A DNA stretch of 29,334 bases from a virus (IMGVR_UViG_3300047322_000298:1-29334); one strand, 5' to 3'. Shown: positions 1 through 6,643, counted from the stretch's first letter. The notes: a model not told the origin generated them from the sequence alone. Numbers and translations are program-made.

Positions 1-20
1 CGCCACGTTGGGACGTGGCG
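1..20. terminator. Stem-loop at window edge
   Basis: A perfect 8-bp inverted repeat, CGCCACGT and ACGTGGCG around a TGGG loop, lies just downstream of the leftward small-ORF cluster. Any T-run would fall outside the window, so the terminator role is only plausible. Confidence 0.4.
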
Positions 21-41
21 GGCTGGCGGAGGGCTTAGGGA

Positions 42-113
42 TTACGGATCAAGGCAAACGGCGAAGCCAAGCAAGGCGACAAGGCCAACGCCAAGCAAGA
101 GGGCGGCAATCAT
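42..113 (-). CDS. Tiny membrane protein, 23 aa
   Basis: A short ORF that is almost entirely one hydrophobic helix (M-I-A-A-L-L-L-G-V-G...), ending in CLDP and TAA. Its ATG (113-111) overlaps the TGA of the upstream ORF in an ATGA arrangement, which suggests translational coupling. It is the last of three tiny membrane ORFs read leftward. I do not recognise a family. The main support for its being real is the run of two identical ATGA overlaps. A chance ORF of this size cannot be excluded. Confidence 0.4.
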   Translation of the reverse strand: MIAALLLGVGLVALLGFAVCLDP

Positions 114-304
114 CGCGCGAACCTCCGCCACGCGGTGCGGGCATTGGCGCGACGGCTGGCATCGGCGGCAACGGCTTCCGCCGCGCGGCGGGCTGGCAAG
201 GTGGCGGCAAGGTGGCGGGCTTCCGCCAGACTGTCCGTGACAATCCAGACGGCGAACCATGTAAAAGCCGTTGCCAGCCCGCCGATCAACAAAGCACCGA
301 TCAT
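110..304 (-). CDS. Small membrane protein, 64 aa
   Basis: The N-terminal ~25 residues form one transmembrane segment (MIGALLIGGLATAFTWFAVW). An Ala/Arg-rich amphipathic helix of about 38 residues follows, giving a membrane-anchor plus helical-tail layout. The ATG at 304 overlaps the stop of the upstream 33-aa ORF (ATGA). A longer version starting at 331 exists, but the coupled start fits better. Membrane anchors with helical tails occur among phage holin or spanin accessory proteins and superinfection-exclusion proteins. No family is recognised, so the role is open. Confidence 0.5.
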   Translation of the reverse strand: MIGALLIGGLATAFTWFAVWIVTDSLAEARHLAATLPARRAAEAVAADASRRANARTAWRRFAR

Positions 305-402
305 GAACGGCGATCCATGCGAAGCAAGCACACGAAAACGGGCAGGATGATAACGCCAAGCACAAGCGGCACGATGGCGAGGAACTGAGCGAACGTAAGC
401 AT
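301..402 (-). CDS. Tiny membrane protein, 33 aa
   Basis: It starts MLTFAQFLAIV and consists of one transmembrane helix followed by a positively charged end (RMDRRS), so the C-terminus is probably cytoplasmic. The start at 402 was chosen over the in-frame codon at 483 because a CGGAG ribosome-binding site lies about 8 nt upstream. Its TGA overlaps the ATG of the next ORF. It is first in a run of three coupled small membrane ORFs downstream of the ParB-like gene terminator. No family is recognised. Confidence 0.45.
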   Translation of the reverse strand: MLTFAQFLAIVPLVLGVIILPVFVCLLRMDRRS

Positions 403-481
403 TATAAACACTCCGAAACGAAACGCGACGGCGGGCTTGCCGTCAAGGCGGGTTTGCCTACACATCATTTTGCGTGTCAAC

Positions 482-518
482 AAAAAAAAAGCCCGCCGCT
501 CATGAGAGCGGCGGGCTT
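482..518 (-). terminator. Rho-independent terminator of the leftward ParB-like gene
   Basis: A 13-bp perfect stem (AAGCCCGCCGCTC / GAGCGGCGGGCTT) with a 4-nt loop is followed on the minus strand by a run of nine T residues. It begins a few bases past the stop codon of the gene ending at 525. Confidence 0.93.
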
Positions 519-524
519 GTCGTG

Positions 525-2063
525 TTAGCGCGCGGGTTTGCCTTTCCCATTCACCTTGCTGGCGAGCGCAGCCGCAGCCGCCGCAGCCTTGGCCACCTTG
601 GCCTTGCTGGCCTTGGCGTCCATCGCGAGCACGGCCGCTTCCGCTTCCGCGAAAACGTCTGCTTCCGCTTCCGCCGCTTCCGCAGCCGCGAGGGCTTCCG
701 CCGCAGCCGCAGCCGCCTTAGCCTTAGCCGCCGCGGTCACCTTGGCCGCGCTTGCCTTGGCCATGGCCGCGATGGGCTTGCCCTTGACCATGGCCGCAGC
801 CGCCGCGCGATTAGCCTCCGCAGCCGCTACACGCTTGGCATCATCGGCCAGTACTTGCGCGGCTACCCTGGCGCGGGCTTCCGCCTGTCGCTTGGCCTTG
901 GCTTCCGCAGCCGCCAAGGCTTCCGCTTCCGCCGTGATACCCGCCAGCCGTTCGGCTTCCGCTTCCGCCTTGGCCACCTTGGCGGCTTCCGCCTTGGTCA
1001 ACGGCGCGGCAACCGGCTTGTCTGTCGCGAGGGCTTGCGAAGCCGTGCCGCGCAACACATTCCAGCCCAACATGGCGAGTTGGAGCATGTTCCGCGCCAT
1101 GGTCGCATCGGCCATCTCACACAATTCCACGCCGTTTGCGTCGAACAGGCAACATTCCGTCAGGTCTTTACCCAGATGGAACGGACCCACAAGCGCCGAA
1201 AGTGTGACATGGGCCTTGCCGTTGGCCTTGGCGGCTTCCGGCACGACAGTCACGGCGGGCTTATCGGTTGCCCTCGCGTCGGGGCCTTTGGCCTTGATGT
1301 TTTTGCCGCCCACCTTGGCCACCTTGCCTGCGGCCGCTTCCGCCTTGGCCACGTCTTTACCCGTGGCGTTGGCCTTGCCGCGACCCTTGGCGATGACGGC
1401 CGCCGCTTCCGCGATGCCGGTTGCCGCTTCCGGACCATGGGCACGGATCAGATTGACGGCGGTTGACGGCGGAATGACGCCAGCCTTGACCAACGCCTTA
1501 AGGCGTGGATCAGAGCGGCCAAGCTTGGCCAAATCGGCGACCCAACGCGTACCGATGCCAAGCCGTTTCGCGATGGTTTCGTCAGTCTCCCCCATGGCGC
1601 GCAAACGCAAGATATTTGCACCGCGTTCGCCCGGTGAAAGCGGCTTGCCAGTGTTGCTCAATTCCAGGTCGTACGACATCTCAACAGGCGAACGGACTTC
1701 GCCGTTGCTGGCGAGGGCTTCCGGTAGGACTGTCACACCGCGAATTGGGCGCGTGTCACGCTTGCCGCGTTTGCCGTTGGCGATCGCATGTTGAGTGTTG
1801 ACCCAATTAGCCGCCGACAGGCGACGGTGGCCCGCGATAACGTACGCCGCACCGTCAACAATCCGGACCACGATCGGCTTATCCGCGATGTACCCGTTGG
1901 CAAGCATGTTTTCCGCGAGCGACGCATCCGCCGGATCAGTCTCCGGATTGAACGCATCGCGAACGTTGTACCCGGGAATGATCCGGATCATTGCCGGATC
2001 AATACAGGGATGGCCGTTCAACTCAATAAAGCCCGCAACGTCTTTAACCGATACTTTAGCCAT
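525..2063 (-). CDS. ParB/Srx-fold DNA-binding protein with long Ala/Lys-rich C-terminal helix
   Basis: A 512-aa protein. Residues ~20-90 carry the ParB N-terminal signature: I-I-P-G-Y-N-V-R near 28-35, S-L-A-E-N near 48-52 and the nucleotide-binding G-H-R-R at 78-81. A helix-turn-helix-like stretch (ETDETIAKRLGIGTRWVADL) lies near 159-178. From ~355 to the end the protein is dominated by Ala with Lys/Glu, resembling a long charged helix or a histone-H1-like tail. ParB-family proteins bind centromere or operator sites and may spread using CTP; KorB-type members also repress transcription. The ATG at 2063 has an upstream CGGAG, and the longer frame to 2489 runs through the promoter and the repeat tract, so I rejected it. 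The gene is monocistronic, with its own promoter (2130-2158) and terminator. It is a second, differently built ParB-like protein besides the one at 9376. Partition, repression or genome compaction are all possible roles. Confidence 0.88.
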   Translation of the reverse strand: MAKVSVKDVAGFIELNGHPCIDPAMIRIIPGYNVRDAFNPETDPADASLAENMLANGYIADKPIVVRIVDGAAYVIAGHRRLSAANWVNTQHAIANGKRGKRDTRPIRGVTVLPEALASNGEVRSPVEMSYDLELSNTGKPLSPGERGANILRLRAMGETDETIAKRLGIGTRWVADLAKLGRSDPRLKALVKAGVIPPSTAVNLIRAHGPEAATGIAEAAAVIAKGRGKANATGKDVAKAEAAAGKVAKVGGKNIKAKGPDARATDKPAVTVVPEAAKANGKAHVTLSALVGPFHLGKDLTECCLFDANGVELCEMADATMARNMLQLAMLGWNVLRGTASQALATDKPVAAPLTKAEAAKVAKAEAEAERLAGITAEAEALAAAEAKAKRQAEARARVAAQVLADDAKRVAAAEANRAAAAAMVKGKPIAAMAKASAAKVTAAAKAKAAAAAAEALAAAEAAEAEADVFAEAEAAVLAMDAKASKAKVAKAAAAAAALASKVNGKGKPAR

Positions 2064-2129
2064 TTTGGTTTTACTCCGATTTGACTTGGCGGCGGTTGCC
2101 GTCAAGGCGGTTTTCTTCCCGCGATTAAA

Positions 2130-2158
2130 GTTATCCCACACTGCAGCATGTATGTCAA
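2130..2158 (-). promoter_or_regulatory. Sigma-70 promoter of the ParB-like gene
   Basis: On the minus strand, TTGACA (2158-2153), a 17-bp spacer and GATAAC (2135-2130). It belongs to a family of promoters in this window sharing the extended -35 TTGACATAC. A motif site lies at 2206-2218, about 48 bp upstream of the -35. Confidence 0.85.
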
Positions 2159-2204
2159 GGCGAACGATAGGGCGGAAAGCCCGCCAAACGCGGCGGGCTG
2201 GCGG

Positions 2205-2219
2205 AGGAAGTAACTTCCT
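2205..2219. repeat. Dispersed palindrome site, intergenic (A centre)
   Basis: AGGAAGTAACTTCCT is a 15-bp odd palindrome containing the 13-bp consensus. It is the left-most copy in the window and sits between the leftward promoter and the alternating tract. Confidence 0.9.
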
Positions 2220-2269
2220 GTCATTCCGATTTGGCAACGTCGATCCGCCCGCCCGCGCGTCGCGCGTCA

Positions 2270-2440
2270 TACGGAAACCGCACGCTCGCACGCTACGCGC
2301 CCACACACGCGCTCTCGCGCATACGCGTACGCCTGTGCGCGTACACGCACGCGGGCGCACGCTCGCCCACGCGCGTACGCGCGTAGGCGTATACGCGCAC
2401 GCCCTCGCGGGGGTACGCGTATACGCACTTGCCATCATTA
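2270..2440. repeat. Alternating purine-pyrimidine (CG/CA/TA) tract 1
   Basis: About 170 bp made mainly of alternating CG, CA/TG and TA steps. It includes the 16-bp perfect palindrome ACGCGCGTACGCGCGT at 2369-2384 and many CGTACG, GTATAC and CGCG elements. Such sequence is known to favour Z-DNA or cruciform structure under negative supercoiling. No gene is supported here: the reading frames that cross it have low-complexity Arg/Thr/His content. A second tract lies at 7915-8040 in an equivalent setting. Confidence 0.85.
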
Positions 2441-2454
2441 GATCACGCGCGCAC

Positions 2455-2640
2455 CGGCCTACCCAGTATACGGCTGCGGGGAGACGCACCCAGTATACGA
2501 TCGCGGGACATGGTACGCGGCGCGCTTGCCCATGCCATGGGGTACGACGCGCCCACCTACCCTACGGCTGTGGGAAGCGCGTACGTACCCAGTCCGCCAC
2601 TACGTGGGATCGCGCCCACTATACGACTGTGGGAAGTATT
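2455..2640. repeat. Imperfect CCCA...TGGG repeat cluster
   Basis: Several short imperfect units, each beginning CCCA or CCTACCC and ending near GGG. Examples are ACCCAGTATACG at two places, CCCATGCCATGGGG, and CCCACTATACGACTGTGGG close to the right end. Several can fold as small CCCA/TGGG hairpins. GTACCCAGTCCGCCACTACG at 2585-2604 is identical over 20 bases to a unit of the array at 8161-8180. No gene is seen. Confidence 0.75.
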
Positions 2641-2937
2641 TCAGCGGGCGAAGCGCCGTGCCATCAACTGGTCATGCACGGCACAGGCTATCGCTTCGAT
2701 GTCGCGGTAGACCTCGGCTATCGCCTTGACGCGCCGCCTGTGCTGCTCGCTGGCCTCCCGGTAGACCGACACATCTTCGGTCTGGAAGTCGCGACCGTGC
2801 GGCGCGGTGGCGTTGATCGCGTCGAGCGCGGCAGTCAACGCGGTAAGCGCCGTCTGGTGCGCTTCGAGCAACTGATCGCCCGATGCGCCGTTGAGGTTCA
2901 GCACCGGCGCGATGACTTCACCCTGTTTATACGTCAC
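2641..2937 (-). CDS. Conserved-type small phage protein, unknown function, 98 aa
   Basis: A 98-aa, mostly helical protein starting with GTG at 2937, served by a CAGGAG ribosome-binding site about 8 nt upstream. The first 11 nt overlap the end of the upstream gene, so the two are probably coupled. The sequence has Ala/Leu-rich helices (QLLEAHQTALTALTAALDAI), then a charged Glu/Arg section and an AIACAVHDQLMARRFAR end. No domain is recognised. It is the last gene of the leftward small-gene operon before the repeat region. Confidence 0.75.
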   Translation of the reverse strand: MTYKQGEVIAPVLNLNGASGDQLLEAHQTALTALTAALDAINATAPHGRDFQTEDVSVYREASEQHRRRVKAIAEVYRDIEAIACAVHDQLMARRFAR

Positions 2938-3301
2938 GATCTAACTCCTGTTGGTTGTCGGAAGTAACTTCTTCGTCGTCATCATCCGGCCAGACAAAGA
3001 ATTCGGCCTTGTCGGACCACTCCATACCCTCGGGGATCAGCCAGCACGCGCCGTCCTGATGCACGGTGTACTTGGTGCCATCACCATCGTTGGCGGTGAT
3101 AACGGCGTTGTCGCAGACCTCGGTCCAGGCGTCCCAGTACCATTCGTGGTCGGGACCGGCTTCGAGGATCGCCCAATTCTCGTCGCTCACGCCGGTCACG
3201 TCTTTATCGCGCGTCGAGAAGCTGGTGGCGAAGTCTTGCGGGATGTACTGGCCGCGATGATCGTCGAGCCATAGCATCGGCTCGGGTCTTGCTTTGGTCA
3301 T
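2927..3301 (-). CDS. Phage hypothetical protein, 124 aa, acidic
   Basis: An acidic protein with a Trp-rich core: HRGQYIPQDFA near 15-25, GPDHEWYWDAWTEV near 49-62, and a QDGACWLIPEG end section. Small proteins of this look, pairing an HRGQYIP-type N-terminus with a WDAW core, are common in tailed phages and have no known function. The start at 3301 follows the conserved AACAGGAGCAAAAC leader. The DNA element at 2960-2971 lies inside the gene and is translated as EVTS in the acidic C-terminal tail, a poorly constrained place for an inserted site. Confidence 0.85.
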   Translation of the reverse strand: MTKARPEPMLWLDDHRGQYIPQDFATSFSTRDKDVTGVSDENWAILEAGPDHEWYWDAWTEVCDNAVITANDGDGTKYTVHQDGACWLIPEGMEWSDKAEFFVWPDDDDEEVTSDNQQELDRDV

Positions 3302-3315
3302 GTTTTGCTCCTGTT
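3302..3315 (-). promoter_or_regulatory. Conserved ribosome-binding leader AACAGGAGCAAAAC
   Basis: On the minus strand this 14-mer sits directly before the ATG at 3301. The same 14 bases occur at 4311-4324, 5369-5382, 6245-6258 and 7257-7270, each just before a gene start. A diverged form precedes the start at 6567. It contains the Shine-Dalgarno AGGAG with a fixed spacing. Confidence 0.85.
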
Positions 3316-3328
3316 TGAAGTAACTTCA
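3316..3328. repeat. Dispersed palindrome site over a stop codon
   Basis: TGAAGTAACTTCA overlaps the TGA stop (3328-3326) of the gene starting at 3733 and lies just upstream of the conserved leader of the next gene. Confidence 0.85.
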
Positions 3329-3733
3329 GCGAGACAATGAATAGTAAATCTCGCCGTCTTTGCCTTGGAAGAAATTGCCCGATATCTGGCCTTCCTCGGC
3401 TCGTGTGTTGTACGCCTCCCAATCGAATTCATCGGGATCGCATTCATCGAAACCGGCCTCGCGCAGATCGCCGCTGATGAGTTGAATAAAAATGGCGTTG
3501 CACTCAGCCTGGGTCCACGCCGCGATTTCTTCCCGCGACCACGCGCCGAAGTCAGCCACGTAGGAACGCAGCGCCTCGATCTCGTCTGGCGTGGTCAACA
3601 AAGGTGTGGCCGTACCCTCCCGTAGCGCGTTGGCCCAGGTGATCTTACCGGCGTTCGGGCCACGCTCCATGGCCGAGGCCGAATACTCAGACGGTTCGTT
3701 CTCCTGAACGAACCGGGTGATGTTGATTTCCAT
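3326..3733 (-). CDS. Phage hypothetical protein, 135 aa
   Basis: Recognisable as a common phage protein type: ITWANALREG...LLTTPDEIEALRSYVADFGAWSREEIAAWT, then AIFIQLISGDLREAG and a C-terminal section with ISGNFFQGKDGEIYYSL. Function is unknown in the family as far as I know. A strong AAGGAGG ribosome-binding site precedes the ATG at 3733. It starts 1 nt after the stop of the upstream gene, so the two are almost certainly co-translated. Its TGA lies within a palindrome site. Confidence 0.85.
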   Translation of the reverse strand: MEINITRFVQENEPSEYSASAMERGPNAGKITWANALREGTATPLLTTPDEIEALRSYVADFGAWSREEIAAWTQAECNAIFIQLISGDLREAGFDECDPDEFDWEAYNTRAEEGQISGNFFQGKDGEIYYSLSR

Positions 3734-3734
3734 G

Positions 3735-4310
3735 TCATTCCTCCTTCTGGCGCTTGATTTCTTCCATCACGTCCTGTGTCGCTCGCGCGCTTTCCTCGGT
3801 ATTGAGGATCAATCGCGGCGGGTAAACCGCGCCAGCCCGGTAGTCGGTACCAATCCAACTATCAGCCGCCGCGCCCAACGCCAGCATTTCATCACCGTTC
3901 AACCGGGCGAAGACGCAAAGCGAGATCAATTGACGTGTCAGGTCGAACGCCGATCCGACAAACGCGCCGGGGTAGTACTCGCCATGTTTGTCCGAGAACC
4001 CGCACATGATGTAGCCGTCTGACGTGATGATCGCGTTGCGGTCATAGCGTGGGTGGTACTGGCGGGGATCATTGAACATGGCGCGCAGGATGCAGCCCGT
4101 GCGAGTGTCGGAAGTAACTTCCAACAGCCGTTTGATGAACAGATCATGCGGCCACCGCTCAACGTACAGATCCCAGAGAGCGTCAACCACCTGGGTTTTG
4201 ATCGTTTCGTTCTGCGTCGGCATCAGTTCTTCCACCTTACGGCGGCACGCGACACGCGATGACATCTCGGCAAGCGGGATGTTCGCGACAATTTCGTCGA
4301 TCTCAGTCAT
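3735..4310 (-). CDS. Phage hypothetical protein, 191 aa
   Basis: I do not recognise the family. The protein is mixed alpha/beta with acidic ends, and the middle carries CGFSDKHGEYYPGAFVGSAFDLTRQLISLCVFARLNGDEML. The last ~20 residues are a charged helix. It starts at 4310 after the conserved AACAGGAGCAAAAC leader and is followed by the next gene with a 1-nt gap. The 13-bp DNA element at 4110-4122 is translated in frame as EVTS between KRLL and DTRTG. Confidence 0.8.
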   Translation of the reverse strand: MTEIDEIVANIPLAEMSSRVACRRKVEELMPTQNETIKTQVVDALWDLYVERWPHDLFIKRLLEVTSDTRTGCILRAMFNDPRQYHPRYDRNAIITSDGYIMCGFSDKHGEYYPGAFVGSAFDLTRQLISLCVFARLNGDEMLALGAAADSWIGTDYRAGAVYPPRLILNTEESARATQDVMEEIKRQKEE

Positions 4311-4322
4311 GTTTTGCTCCTG

Positions 4323-4649
4323 TTAGTAGTCGTAGAAATCGGCCGGCAAGTGCGCTCTGATGTACCTTTCCAGCTTGATCCTTTCGTAGTTGTCCCCGTA
4401 CAGGGCGCGCTCGGAGTCAATCGTGACCCCACGCAAATACCGGTATATGGCGCTACAGTCCCCAGCCTTCTCCTTCTCTACGGCGACGAGATACCCTGGA
4501 CGAGTACGCATTTCCGGTCCCCAATGTTCGTCGAAGATCGCGGTTGCCGCCGGGTCTTGTCCGGGTATGTAGCTGCACGCCGTCCTGACCTCGGGCCGAT
4601 GCGCGCAGCCTGTCGCGGCTAGCGCCGCGACCAACAGAAGTAACTTCAC
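4323..4649 (-). CDS. Small lipoprotein, 108 aa
   Basis: The N-terminus is a typical lipoprotein signal: M-K-L-L-L-L-V-A-A-L-A-A-T-G-C, with Cys15 as the lipidated residue after an A-T-G lipobox. The rest is soluble and rich in Tyr/Arg/Asp. The start is GTG at 4649, overlapping the TGA of the upstream gene (GTGA). The palindrome at 4637-4647 immediately follows the start codon and encodes the K-L-L of the signal peptide. Phage lipoproteins include outer-membrane spanins and superinfection-exclusion proteins. The length and lack of proline-rich sequence do not specifically support an Rz1 role, so the function is open. Confidence 0.75.
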   Translation of the reverse strand: MKLLLLVAALAATGCAHRPEVRTACSYIPGQDPAATAIFDEHWGPEMRTRPGYLVAVEKEKAGDCSAIYRYLRGVTIDSERALYGDNYERIKLERYIRAHLPADFYDY

Positions 4650-4975
4650 GACACGGCCTCGTCATCGGTCAGCATGATCCGCAATGCGACGATGTGCCAC
4701 GATACGTCGAAACCATCGACGGCGATCTTCATGCCGTGGCTGCGGGTACACGAAAACTCGATCACATGGCCGTCGAACGACAGCTTGGTCACGCCGCCGT
4801 TGCGAGGATAGGCTACCGCCCATATCGCGGACATCAGCGGGATGTGTTCGGCAGTTGGACCGCGCTGTGAAAGCGCGAGTACCCAACCCCCGGCTTCGAG
4901 CGTGCGTTTCAGGTCCAGGGCTTGCTGGTAGGCCCCCGACCCCTCTGGGGGTTTTGGCGAGATGCGGAAACTCAT
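4646..4975 (-). CDS. Phage hypothetical protein, 109 aa
   Basis: No family recognised. The N-terminus is a Pro-rich segment, followed by helices (AYQQALDLKRTLEAGGWVLAL) and a beta-rich second half (KLSFDGHVIEFSC...HGMKIAVDGFDVSWHIVALRIML). The ATG at 4975 overlaps the TGA of the preceding gene (ATGA), and its own stop overlaps the GTG of the lipoprotein gene. It therefore sits in a chain of three coupled genes. Confidence 0.75.
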   Translation of the reverse strand: MSFRISPKPPEGSGAYQQALDLKRTLEAGGWVLALSQRGPTAEHIPLMSAIWAVAYPRNGGVTKLSFDGHVIEFSCTRSHGMKIAVDGFDVSWHIVALRIMLTDDEAVS

Positions 4976-5367
4976 GACTCGATCCCCTGATCGTCGTTGT
5001 TGTCTTCCTGCTTGCTATGCACCGCGAAATAGCGCGGCGGGACATGCTTTGCCCGACCCTCGGCCTTCATCAGCGACAACCGGCCCGAAGCGGTACCGAT
5101 CGGCATGGAAGCTACTTCCGCCAGTTCCCGAGCCGTGATGCCCTGATTTCCCGCTGCTTCAAGCGCCAGTTCGATCTTCTCGGCACCATCTCTTGGACGG
5201 TTGGGCCGTTTTGCGGTCAGCTTATCCACCAGAACCAACTTAGGCTTCGGCTCATCCGGCAGTTCGGCCAGCAATTCTTCGTAAAGGTCCACTTTCCTCT
5301 GTAATCTTATGATCTCAAGCGCGATCTCGTCGCGCTTCCGAACGATGAACTCTCTTGTATCAACCAT
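4972..5367 (-). CDS. Coiled-coil plus winged-helix DNA-binding protein, 131 aa
   Basis: The N-terminal ~45 residues form a charged coiled coil (REFIVRKRDEIALEIIRLQRKVDLYEELLAEL). A linker rich in Lys/Pro follows. Residues ~78-125 look like a winged helix: EKIELALEAAGNQGITARELAEVASMPIGTASGRLSLMKAEGRAKHV, with ITARELAEVASMPIGTASGRLSLM as the helix-turn-helix. This fits a small dimeric transcription regulator. The ATG at 5367 follows the conserved leader; the longer frame to 5427 was rejected. The variant palindrome GGAAGCTACTTCC (5107-5119) lies within the helix-turn-helix codons. It is one candidate to bind the dispersed palindrome, by inference only. Confidence 0.72.
   Translation of the reverse strand: MVDTREFIVRKRDEIALEIIRLQRKVDLYEELLAELPDEPKPKLVLVDKLTAKRPNRPRDGAEKIELALEAAGNQGITARELAEVASMPIGTASGRLSLMKAEGRAKHVPPRYFAVHSKQEDNNDDQGIES
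5107..5119. repeat. Variant palindrome site
   Basis: GGAAGCTACTTCC differs from the consensus at one base next to the centre. It lies inside the winged-helix gene and is translated as EVAS. Confidence 0.6.
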
Positions 5368-5398
5368 GGTTTTGCTCCTGTTGAAGTCGGAAGTAACT

Positions 5399-5722
5399 TC
5401 AGTAACCGAAACCCCTCTCACGGGCATCGGCGCACGGGCTACAGCACTTGTACTCCGGCTTGATGCGAACCATCCGGCCGCAGTCCACGCACTTCTTCAG
5501 CACCGAGGCCCGTTGCGTGGCGAAATAGAAGTCCACATCTTCCTGGCCACGGACCTCGTACGTGCCGTAGTTGTCGTCCACGTAGGTCGCGCCTGTTGAG
5601 GGCTGACGGATGTTTCGTTTCTTCGGAAGTAACTTCCGAACGGCGGGGATTTCCTCGACGGGCACCGCGCCATCAGCGATGGCCTTTTCCACCACGGCAC
5701 GAAGGATGTCTCTCGCTTTCAT
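5399..5722 (-). CDS. Zinc-ribbon phage protein, 107 aa
   Basis: The N-terminal helix KARDILRAVVEKAIADGAVPVEEIPAVRKLLPKKR is followed by an aromatic, acidic middle. The C-terminus has a probable zinc ribbon: C-V-D-C, then C-C-S-P-C about 13 residues later. The ATG at 5722 has GGAAGA upstream and lies 1 nt past the stop of the previous gene. The 19-bp extended palindrome at 5622-5640 is inside the gene and encodes part of RKLLPKK. The TGA stop (5401-5399) overlaps another palindrome core (5390-5400). It may bind nucleic acid, but no specific function is assigned. Confidence 0.78.
   Translation of the reverse strand: MKARDILRAVVEKAIADGAVPVEEIPAVRKLLPKKRNIRQPSTGATYVDDNYGTYEVRGQEDVDFYFATQRASVLKKCVDCGRMVRIKPEYKCCSPCADARERGFGY
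5622..5640. repeat. Extended 19-bp palindrome site inside a gene
   Basis: TTCGGAAGTAACTTCCGAA is a perfect odd palindrome with 9-bp arms around a central A. It is one of the two longest-armed copies in the window. Confidence 0.9.
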
Positions 5723-5723
5723 G

Positions 5724-6056
5724 TCATTCTTCCATGTTGGTGATGAAACGGCTCTGAGCGTTCTTGTCCTGATCGAACATGAACCGCCAGCCCTTAGGGA
5801 GCGGCGCGCCGCCGAACCAAAGGGCAAGCACGCCGCACATACGCATGTTCTCGGGCACCACGCGGAAATTCCAGTGACCTATGGCGTTGCCGTTCTCATC
5901 GGTGACAACGCGAGACGTGGCTTCGCCTCTGGCCAGCACGCCACTGTTGCCGACCATCCAACGCACGAGTTTCAACGCGCGCTTGATCCCGGCCACGAGG
6001 CCGGGATCGAACTCAGCGTTGTCACAGTCGAAAGAAAGTTCAAATCGGCGTTTCAT
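5724..6056 (-). CDS. Phage hypothetical protein, 110 aa
   Basis: No family recognised. The protein starts MKRRFELSFDCDNAEF and contains GHWNFRVVPENMRMCGVLALWFGGAPLPKGWRFMF. It is Trp/Phe-rich and probably a compact beta protein. The ATG at 6056 has GGAG 8 nt upstream and overlaps the TGA of the previous gene (ATGA). The next gene starts 1 nt after its stop. Confidence 0.78.
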   Translation of the reverse strand: MKRRFELSFDCDNAEFDPGLVAGIKRALKLVRWMVGNSGVLARGEATSRVVTDENGNAIGHWNFRVVPENMRMCGVLALWFGGAPLPKGWRFMFDQDKNAQSRFITNMEE

Positions 6057-6241
6057 GCCACCGTCTCCTTCACGCACGCGGCGATGAACCGCGTGAGTTG
6101 AAAGCGCGGGTTCGTGTTCAAGAGTTCCGCGCCGATGGCGCGGGCGATAGACGCCCGCAACTCCGCCTCGGCGATCTCATGCCTGTTGGGCGTCCACTCG
6201 CGGATCGCCTTGGCAAGCATTTCGTAATCACGTTTCGACAT
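6053..6241 (-). CDS. Small phage protein, 62 aa (MSKRDYE type)
   Basis: A small helical protein, MSKRDYEMLAKAIREWTP... ending FQLTRFIAACVKETVA. Short proteins beginning K-R/K-D-Y-E with this helical pattern are common in tailed phages and have no assigned function. The ATG at 6241 follows the conserved AACAGGAGCAAAAC leader, which rules out the longer frame to 6439. It is the first gene after the promoter at 6276-6304. Its stop overlaps the next ATG. Confidence 0.82.
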   Translation of the reverse strand: MSKRDYEMLAKAIREWTPNRHEIAEAELRASIARAIGAELLNTNPRFQLTRFIAACVKETVA

Positions 6242-6275
6242 TTGGTTTTGCTCCTGTTCTTTTTTCAGCGTTGTC

Positions 6276-6304
6276 ATTATCGCACAACGCACGATGTATG
6301 TCAA
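6276..6304 (-). promoter_or_regulatory. Sigma-70 promoter, leftward
   Basis: On the minus strand, TTGACA (6304-6299), a 17-bp spacer and GATAAT (6281-6276), a near-consensus promoter. Over about 30 bp it closely resembles the rightward promoter at 11961-11989. A palindrome site (6315-6326) lies 10-11 bp upstream of the -35. Confidence 0.9.
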
Positions 6305-6324
6305 TTTGACGACTGGAAGTAACT

Positions 6325-6567
6325 TCAGCCGTCGATCTTCAGCCACTTTCCGTTTTCTTGGTATTCGTAGAGTTGGCCTTTGCCTTGACCGATCCCAACG
6401 CCGCGTTCGCGAGCGCAGCGCAAGCACATGATCGCCCACGGTCCCATCTTCGTTTTGCCGTCTACGAACTTGGTGTTGATGTCATGCTTGCCCGGCGCGA
6501 TATCGGACAGATCGCATTTGGCGGGACCGGAACCCATCCAGTACCGTTTGGTGTTCAATTCGTTCAT
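6325..6567 (-). CDS. Conserved-type phage protein with paired cysteines, 80 aa
   Basis: The core KRYWMGSGPAKCDLSD...FVDGKTKMGPWAIMCLRCARERGVGIGQGKGQLYEY is a widespread small phage protein type. Single Cys plus a C-L-R-C pair could bind metal. Function unknown. The ATG at 6567 has AAGGACAAAAC upstream, a diverged copy of the conserved leader; the longer frame to 6603 was rejected. The TGA stop lies in the palindrome at 6315-6326. Confidence 0.85.
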   Translation of the reverse strand: MNELNTKRYWMGSGPAKCDLSDIAPGKHDINTKFVDGKTKMGPWAIMCLRCARERGVGIGQGKGQLYEYQENGKWLKIDG

Positions 6568-6615
6568 GTTTTGTCCTTGTTGTTCGCTTGCGTTCGCCGC
6601 CATCCTTCGGATGTC

Positions 6616-6628
6616 GGAAGTAACTTCC
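6616..6628. repeat. Dispersed palindrome site, intergenic
   Basis: A full 13-bp GGAAGTAACTTCC in the gap between the genes starting at 6951 and 6567, next to a perfect stem-loop. Confidence 0.9.
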
Positions 6629-6643
6629 TGGGTTTTCCAGGCT

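Noticed and set aside
474-1794. Long rightward open frames opposite the first ParB-like gene (330 and 418 codons)
   Set aside because: They mirror the Ala/Lys-rich leftward gene; their Ala/Arg/Gly-rich translations and lack of ribosome-binding sites mark them as antisense shadows.
1795-2967. A rightward frame of 390 codons across the alternating tract
   Set aside because: It runs through the leftward gene start, promoter and low-complexity tract; the translation is Arg/His/Thr repeats without any start signal.
4932-4954. GC-rich CCCCC...GGGGGTTTT hairpin as a rightward terminator
   Set aside because: It lies inside a leftward coding region and no rightward transcript is expected there.
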